Source of the DNA: Rugalucina vietnamica
Lineage: Eukaryota > Mollusca > Bivalvia > Lucinida > Lucinidae
Assembly (NCBI GenBank): GCA_964017185.1
Contig: OZ024871.1
Location: 58,765,226-58,829,225 of the forward strand
Reading direction: 5' to 3'
Length of the DNA: 64,000 nt
Shown: positions 59,306 through 64,000 of the stretch, piece by piece
How positions within the stretch are numbered: position 1 is the stretch's first letter
Layout: the number at the start of each line of letters is the position of its first letter
Made by a program: the position numbers and the translations under genes
The notes under the pieces: model-generated
The model's database searches: none
What the model was told of the DNA's origin: nothing
What the model saw: only the letters and a program-made list of their open reading frames with translations

Positions 59306-62300
59306 TTAACTTTGTATACTGTTTAATGCCTTATATTTGAATTTGCCTATAGCTTTATAATAGTCATCCCTAAGGTCCTCAATTAACATATATCTACTAC
59401 CATTAGACAACCCATCAAATGATTGCCATATTGGAGGAAGTTCTGGTTTGCGCCATGTCATGAGGAATTCATAAGATCCATCTTTACCCATTCTAATTTC
59501 ATAAACTCTGTTTGTTAAACAGGTTTCAACTGGTTCAAATGGTTTAGGCACACCTTTGTTTTGAATACACTGGATGTCCTGTTCCTTAAGTATTTCTTTA
59601 TTTCTTATAGCAAGCTTGGTTATGAATTCCATAGCTTCATAATGAATCATACCAACTGACAGACATTCTGGTTCCTGATTAGCCCTTTGCACTATGTAAT
59701 ATGGTTTGTTATTGAAGATCTTAACCCCTACTATTTTTTTGTTTGCTATCATATTTTCTTGTTTGTTTTCTTTTGATTTTACTGTTGTAGATGCAGACGA
59801 CACACTATTTTCTGAAATTTCATTTCCCTGATTTTGTGATTCCTGTTGGTTTGGTTTATTTTTCTCTTGTTTCTCACCTTTATTCATTGTACCTTGATTT
59901 TCACCTGAATTCTCTGTTCTCTCAAAGAACTTATGTTTACCTTTCAAGGGACGCCTTCTCTTCTTGCCTGACATAGTGCGAGAAGCATGGAATTCCCTAA
60001 TCAGCACCTGAGGAATGGAAGAAGCATATTCCCAGGTGGATCCAGAGCCTGGCTGCTTCCATTTTACTCGGTAATAAAGAATACCATTACTTCTGCGGGA
60101 TGAGAGAAGCTTGTCAATGCTTTCGACGGAAAACATTTTATGACTTACTGCCTCGTCTCTTACCTGACCATCCAGCTTTTCACGGTGTGAAACAGATTCA
60201 TCTGTTTCATGCGACCCACCTGGAAGTGGTTCAGGAGCCCTAGTCGGCTGAGAACCAGACTGTCTTACCTCCCTTGGACCAGTCTGTGACCATGATGATT
60301 GCCTTTGATGCAACTCATCCTTTTTCCCTAAAGGTTTCTTACCTTTACCTTTGTATGGTTTAGACTTCTCCTGAGTCTCTGTAGTTATTCTAACATTTTC
60401 ATTGTGCACATTTTCTTGATTTGTTTGCTTAACATTGTCTTGTTTACTTTGTAACTGACTTTTCTTTGCACCACATTTTTTTGTATTCTCATTTGTTCTC
60501 ACTGTTTCCTTACTTTGTTTTGTAATTGGCCTCCTCTGAGCCTCTCTATTTTGAACTCTATTTTCTACATTTTTCTGTACCTGATTTTTGTTTGTACCTG
60601 TATTTGTTCCTTTCTGAGCCTGATTTTGTTGCTCTCTGTTATTACCTGTACCTGCTCCTTCTTGAGCTCTGTTTTGCTCTAATTGTACCCTATTTTGCTC
60701 TAACTGTACCCTATCTTGCTCTAACTGTACCCTATTTTCTACCTGCTGTGGAACCTGATCTGCTATTTCTTCAGCATTTAACTCTTCTTCCATGTTTTCG
60801 AAACCTGCAGGAGGATTAGTTGGCCTATTCTCTGGGTCATAGTATGGTTTGAGTCGAGCCCCATTGATCAGTGATTTCACCTCTTTGTTTGTTGCACAGT
60901 TTCTTACCTTGTAAGTGTGATTCGGACCTAGCAGTGTTATGTAATATGGACCTGCCCATTTCCTGTGGAGCTTTGGAGCTTTACCTGGAGCAACCTTTGT
61001 ACAGTACAACCATACTCTGTCTGCTGGCTGAAATTTGGGCTCTTGTGACCTTTTGTCAAACTGATACTTGTATTTTACCTGAGCAGCTTTAATATTTTCA
61101 GTGGCAATTTTGCGTGTGGTCTCAAGTTGACGCAGCACGTTGTTCAGATGGATTTTATGATCTTGAGCTAGATTGTCTTTTGGAAGGAGAGCAGTATCAA
61201 TTGGCAAATGCATTTCTCTGCCAAAAAGAAGGAAAAATGGTGACTCTTGAGACGATTGAGTACACGGGGTCATACGGTGCGCCATCATGACTGAAGGCAA
61301 AATTTCGGGCCAGTCATCTTGCTTATCCTTACAATAGATCCTGAAAGCTTGCAGGATAATAGAGTTTGCTCTTTCGACATGACTATTGGATTGTGGGTGG
61401 TAACTGGAGCAATAATGCCTTGTAATTTGAAAAAGCTCACACATAGCTGCTGTCAGTTTTGACATAAAGGTTTGGCCACGGTCCGAGACCAAAGTCCTCG
61501 GCGCTCCATAGCGAGTAATGACTTCTCGGTATAGAACAGCCGCTACTTCAGTTGCTTCTTGTGTCCTAAGCGGATGTGCTTCCATCCATTTTGAGTAGGA
61601 ATCAACAACTACCAGAATATGCTTATATTTATCTTTAGTAGGTAAGCCACTGAGAATGTCAATGTGCCATCGACCGAAAAGATCAGCCACAGGTAATGGC
61701 TGAAGGGGCGGTGGTTTTGCATGCACGGGTCGCTTGACCTGTTGACATAGTTCACATGATTGTACATATTTGCCTATCTGATCATACATTTTCGGCCAAT
61801 AATATTTCAGTCTTATTGCCGCAAAAGTTCGCTCATGACCTTGGTGTCCTCCACCAGCTAAGGAATCATGGTATGACCTGAGTATGTCATCTCTCATGAT
61901 CCTTGGTACAGCTAATTGTTTTACCAACCTTTCTTCTCTTGAGACTCCTCTTGCTCTGGGTGTGTAGAAGTGGTATAAAAGACCATTTTGTATTTCGAAC
62001 TGTGAAGCCTCAGCTACTAGAGTTCTAGCCTGTTTTTCATCCTCAGGCACCTCACCCGTTACCTTATACTTGTAAATGGTTTGAAAGTCTGGACAGTTTT
62101 GTTGCAGACGCTGCAGATTCGGACAACTGTTACCCTTTTCTGAGCTCTTCTTAGCAGGCTCTGCATTAACAGATTGCACTTTAACATTACTTTGGTCATT
62201 TGAATAACAAAAAGTTACCTCATAGCCTACCGTACAAACATCTGGATCTTCTATTTCCTCCTCTGGAAGGGGCGGATACGTCCGTCTAGAGAGACCATCA

Positions 62301-62449
62301 GCATTTGCATTATTTCGGCTACTTTTCTGGATAATCTCCATGTTATACCCTTGTAATAAAAGTGCCCATCTACCAAGCCTACCTTGACAATTTTTAATCT
62401 GCTGCAGCCACTTTACAGACACATTGTCAGTGTAAACTGTGAACGGCAT
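59306..62449 (-). CDS. Ty3/gypsy pol, C-terminal part: RNase H end, integrase, chromodomain-like tail
   Basis: Residues 1-56 finish RNase H (YTDNVSVKWL; NANADGLSRR). Integrase follows: an HHCC zinc module (H194, H202, C232, C235), catalytic D264, D323 and E359 (DD35E spacing, in WHIDILSG, SDRGQTF and HVERANS), and a GPY/F-like WAGPYYI near 499. A low-complexity linker (about 560-770) has RVQLEQ repeats and basic stretches. Residues 773-823 (FSVESIDKLLSSRR, YYRVKWKQPGSG-STWEY) look like a chromodomain, which in chromoviruses guides integration to marked chromatin. A further 220 residues include YEFLMTWRKPELPPIWQSF, possibly a second related module. The tail beyond integrase is unusually long. 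The frame's first Met is internal to pol; upstream sequence is in another frame. Confidence 0.9.
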   Translation of the reverse strand: MPFTVYTDNVSVKWLQQIKNCQGRLGRWALLLQGYNMEIIQKSSRNNANADGLSRRTYPPLPEEEIEDPDVCTVGYEVTFCYSNDQSNVKVQSVNAEPAKKSSEKGNSCPNLQRLQQNCPDFQTIYKYKVTGEVPEDEKQARTLVAEASQFEIQNGLLYHFYTPRARGVSREERLVKQLAVPRIMRDDILRSYHDSLAGGGHQGHERTFAAIRLKYYWPKMYDQIGKYVQSCELCQQVKRPVHAKPPPLQPLPVADLFGRWHIDILSGLPTKDKYKHILVVVDSYSKWMEAHPLRTQEATEVAAVLYREVITRYGAPRTLVSDRGQTFMSKLTAAMCELFQITRHYCSSYHPQSNSHVERANSIILQAFRIYCKDKQDDWPEILPSVMMAHRMTPCTQSSQESPFFLLFGREMHLPIDTALLPKDNLAQDHKIHLNNVLRQLETTRKIATENIKAAQVKYKYQFDKRSQEPKFQPADRVWLYCTKVAPGKAPKLHRKWAGPYYITLLGPNHTYKVRNCATNKEVKSLINGARLKPYYDPENRPTNPPAGFENMEEELNAEEIADQVPQQVENRVQLEQDRVQLEQNRVQLEQNRAQEGAGTGNNREQQNQAQKGTNTGTNKNQVQKNVENRVQNREAQRRPITKQSKETVRTNENTKKCGAKKSQLQSKQDNVKQTNQENVHNENVRITTETQEKSKPYKGKGKKPLGKKDELHQRQSSWSQTGPREVRQSGSQPTRAPEPLPGGSHETDESVSHREKLDGQVRDEAVSHKMFSVESIDKLLSSRRSNGILYYRVKWKQPGSGSTWEYASSIPQVLIREFHASRTMSGKKRRRPLKGKHKFFERTENSGENQGTMNKGEKQEKNKPNQQESQNQGNEISENSVSSASTTVKSKENKQENMIANKKIVGVKIFNNKPYYIVQRANQEPECLSVGMIHYEAMEFITKLAIRNKEILKEQDIQCIQNKGVPKPFEPVETCLTNRVYEIRMGKDGSYEFLMTWRKPELPPIWQSFDGLSNGSRYMLIEDLRDDYYKAIGKFKYKALNSIQS

Positions 62450-62450
62450 A

Positions 62451-64000
62451 CTAGCAAGATATGGTCTGAACTGTCTTACAAGCGAGTCCTTCTTTGTCTG
62501 TGATGTGCCATCTTAATTCTTCGTTTCTTAATGCCCTACCTCCGTAAGCAATTGGGTGTTCCTTACCCTCAGAATCTAATTGACTAAGTACAAAACCTAT
62601 TGATTCATCACTTGCATCTACAGCTAAAATAAATGGTTTGTCAAATTGAGCAAAAGCTAGCACAGGTGCTGTTATTAATGCCTTTTTGAGAGTCAGAAAA
62701 GCTTGATTGCATTCTTCAGTCCATTCAAATTTAACATCTTTTCTCAACAGTTTATTTAGAGGCAAAGCTATCTGTGCAAATGATTTAATGTATTTCCTAT
62801 AGAATTGTGCTAAACCTAGAAAAGCTCTAACATTTTTGACGTTTTTCGGCACTGGATAAGTCTCAATAGCACTGTACTTGCTTGGATCTACCTTAATTCC
62901 TTTAGGTGAAAGTATATGACCTAAGTATTTGACTTCTCTAGCAGCAAATTTACACTTGCCTGGATGGATTCGAAGATTTGCTGCGCGCAAATTTTGGAAA
63001 ACTTGACCTAGATGGTCTAAGTGTTGATCAAAATTCTGGCTAAAAATCAATATGTCATCAATATAAACCAAAGCGATCTTCCAATTTAAGTCTTTTAGAC
63101 ATAATGCCATCAAATTTTGGAAGCAACTAGGACTATTTCGTAAACCAAATGCTAGACGATTTGGCGTGAATATTCCTTGATGTGTAATAAAACTTGCTTT
63201 TTCGGCTGTAGACGGACATAATGGTACTTGATGAAATCCTGAGCGCAGGTCGCACAAACTAAAAATCTGAGCATTAGAGTCTGCTAAAGTGTCAAATACT
63301 TCATCCAATGTAGGAATTGGAAATGAAATAGGCTCTGTTATTTTATTTAGCTCCCTATAATCTATAGCAAATCTATACTCACCATTGGGTTTCTTAACTA
63401 GCACTACAGGTGAATGCCAAGGGCTATTTGATTCTCTAATGATACCATTTTGCAACATTTCATTGGTTAATCGCTCTGTTTCAGCACGCATTTTAGGTGT
63501 CTGTCTATAGGGTGGTTTACTTACAGGCTTTTCTGTTTTTGTATGAATCACATGACTATGAAATTTTGCTTCTCCTAATTCAGAAGAATCTTTTGCAAAA
63601 ATGTCCCTATTTCGGCCCAAAAATGTGTAAAGTTTACGCTTTTGCTCATCGGACAATTCAGAATGGTCTAAATTTAAGCCTAAATCTTTTGCAATATTTT
63701 CATAATGCATTTCAGAATCATTTTCCAAAGATGGATCTGTTAAATTTACAGAAGGAATGTCATCATGATCAGTGACCTGTGTAATATTTTCTTCATCGAT
63801 CAAATGTGATGTTGCTATAACAAAATTTTCTTTCAAATAGACTGGAAAATTTGTTGGATTTAGCACCCTATATGCTCCAGATCCCTCACCTATAGCACTT
63901 AAACACTTACCTCCTACTAAGCCTTCCTGGTTAAGACTAGCTGAAGGTTCTAAAAGAACAGTACTGTCGACTAATGAGCCTGAATTTGATGATAAAGCAA
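62451..64000 (-). CDS. Ty3/gypsy pol, N-terminal part in window: reverse transcriptase and RNase H start
   Basis: The frame is open to the window edge at 64,000. Counting from a GTG codon at 63,866, landmarks are SPWHSPVVLVKKP (148-160), FAIDYRELN (166-174), SLCDLRSGFHQVP (203-215), LAFGLRNSPSCFQ (238-250), catalytic YIDD (268-271), YLGHILSPKG (314-323), FLGLAQFYRKYI (349-360) and the RNase H start ILAVDASDESIGFVLSQLD (403-421). All residues expected for an active Ty3 reverse transcriptase appear present. The frame stops at 62,451 because of a frame change near 62,480, inside RNase H. Protease and gag are expected beyond the window. Confidence 0.92.
   Translation of the reverse strand, partial: ALSSNSGSLVDSTVLLEPSASLNQEGLVGGKCLSAIGEGSGAYRVLNPTNFPVYLKENFVIATSHLIDEENITQVTDHDDIPSVNLTDPSLENDSEMHYENIAKDLGLNLDHSELSDEQKRKLYTFLGRNRDIFAKDSSELGEAKFHSHVIHTKTEKPVSKPPYRQTPKMRAETERLTNEMLQNGIIRESNSPWHSPVVLVKKPNGEYRFAIDYRELNKITEPISFPIPTLDEVFDTLADSNAQIFSLCDLRSGFHQVPLCPSTAEKASFITHQGIFTPNRLAFGLRNSPSCFQNLMALCLKDLNWKIALVYIDDILIFSQNFDQHLDHLGQVFQNLRAANLRIHPGKCKFAAREVKYLGHILSPKGIKVDPSKYSAIETYPVPKNVKNVRAFLGLAQFYRKYIKSFAQIALPLNKLLRKDVKFEWTEECNQAFLTLKKALITAPVLAFAQFDKPFILAVDASDESIGFVLSQLDSEGKEHPIAYGGRALRNEELRWHITDKEGLACKTVQTISC

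Larger units (their letters stand above)
57107..64000 (-). mobile_element. Ty3/gypsy (metavirid-type) LTR retrotransposon, right end outside window
   Basis: Order on the minus strand: reverse transcriptase, RNase H, integrase, long C-terminal extension, about 690 bp non-coding, purine tract, 3' LTR. Integrase downstream of RNase H is the Ty3 arrangement. Protease, gag and the 5' LTR should lie to the right of 64,000. It is inserted into the copia element, hence younger. One frameshift splits pol, so this copy is probably not autonomous. Confidence 0.92.

Overview
Eukaryotic (animal) nuclear DNA, most likely from a bivalve mollusc. The grounds are AT-rich sequence, a spliced metazoan mitochondrial-porin gene with GT/AG introns, tRNA-derived SINE-like sequence, and a massive load of one mobile-element type that starts AGCTCACCTGAGC and ends in an AGGACCATTGGTCCT hairpin; I associate such repeats with mollusc genomes. 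Nothing looks prokaryotic. Almost all short open frames here are accidental readings of repeats.

The only host gene I can reconstruct is a voltage-dependent anion channel (VDAC) on the + strand. Six phase-compatible exons between 25,391 and 34,229 encode about 231 residues of the beta-barrel. The first coding exon and the last exon (about 25 residues each) were not found. Its introns carry transposons, and one ends only 11 bp before the fourth exon.

Mobile elements, left to right. (1) 1-24,430: rolling-circle-like elements (Helentron/HINE architecture: short inverted ends, CGTCC-rich minisatellite, tandem core repeats, terminal hairpin, T/T insertion). Between 6.4 and 15.9 kb they are nested several deep inside a CAGGG-ended transposon. 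(2) 24.4-34.5 kb: the VDAC gene with a hAT-like element (perfect 8-bp target duplication), two foldback elements and two HINE-like elements in introns. (3) 34.6-37.8 kb: a second HINE-like family with a family-1 element inside. (4) 38.4-47.6 kb: a HINE-like element split by a 7.2-kb TA-flanked pogo/Tigger-type element that contains a third HINE-like family and several palindromic elements. (5) 48.1-55.5 kb: more family-1 copies, one containing a 2-kb element with 545-bp inverted repeats and a 5-bp GCCCC duplication. (6) 55.5-64.0 kb: a broken Ty1/copia element interrupted by a Ty3/gypsy element (both minus strand). The Ty3 element has a 1.5-kb LTR, a frameshifted pol and an unusually long tail with a chromodomain-like segment; it runs off the right edge.

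Two observations stand out. Three otherwise unrelated repeat families share one terminal layout. And the core units of family 1 repeatedly carry the same ordered cluster of motifs resembling animal transcription-factor sites (GTCACATGAC, CAAGATGGC, then CCATATATGG or CTATAAATAG, then TGACCTTGA). All motif functions are inferences from sequence resemblance.
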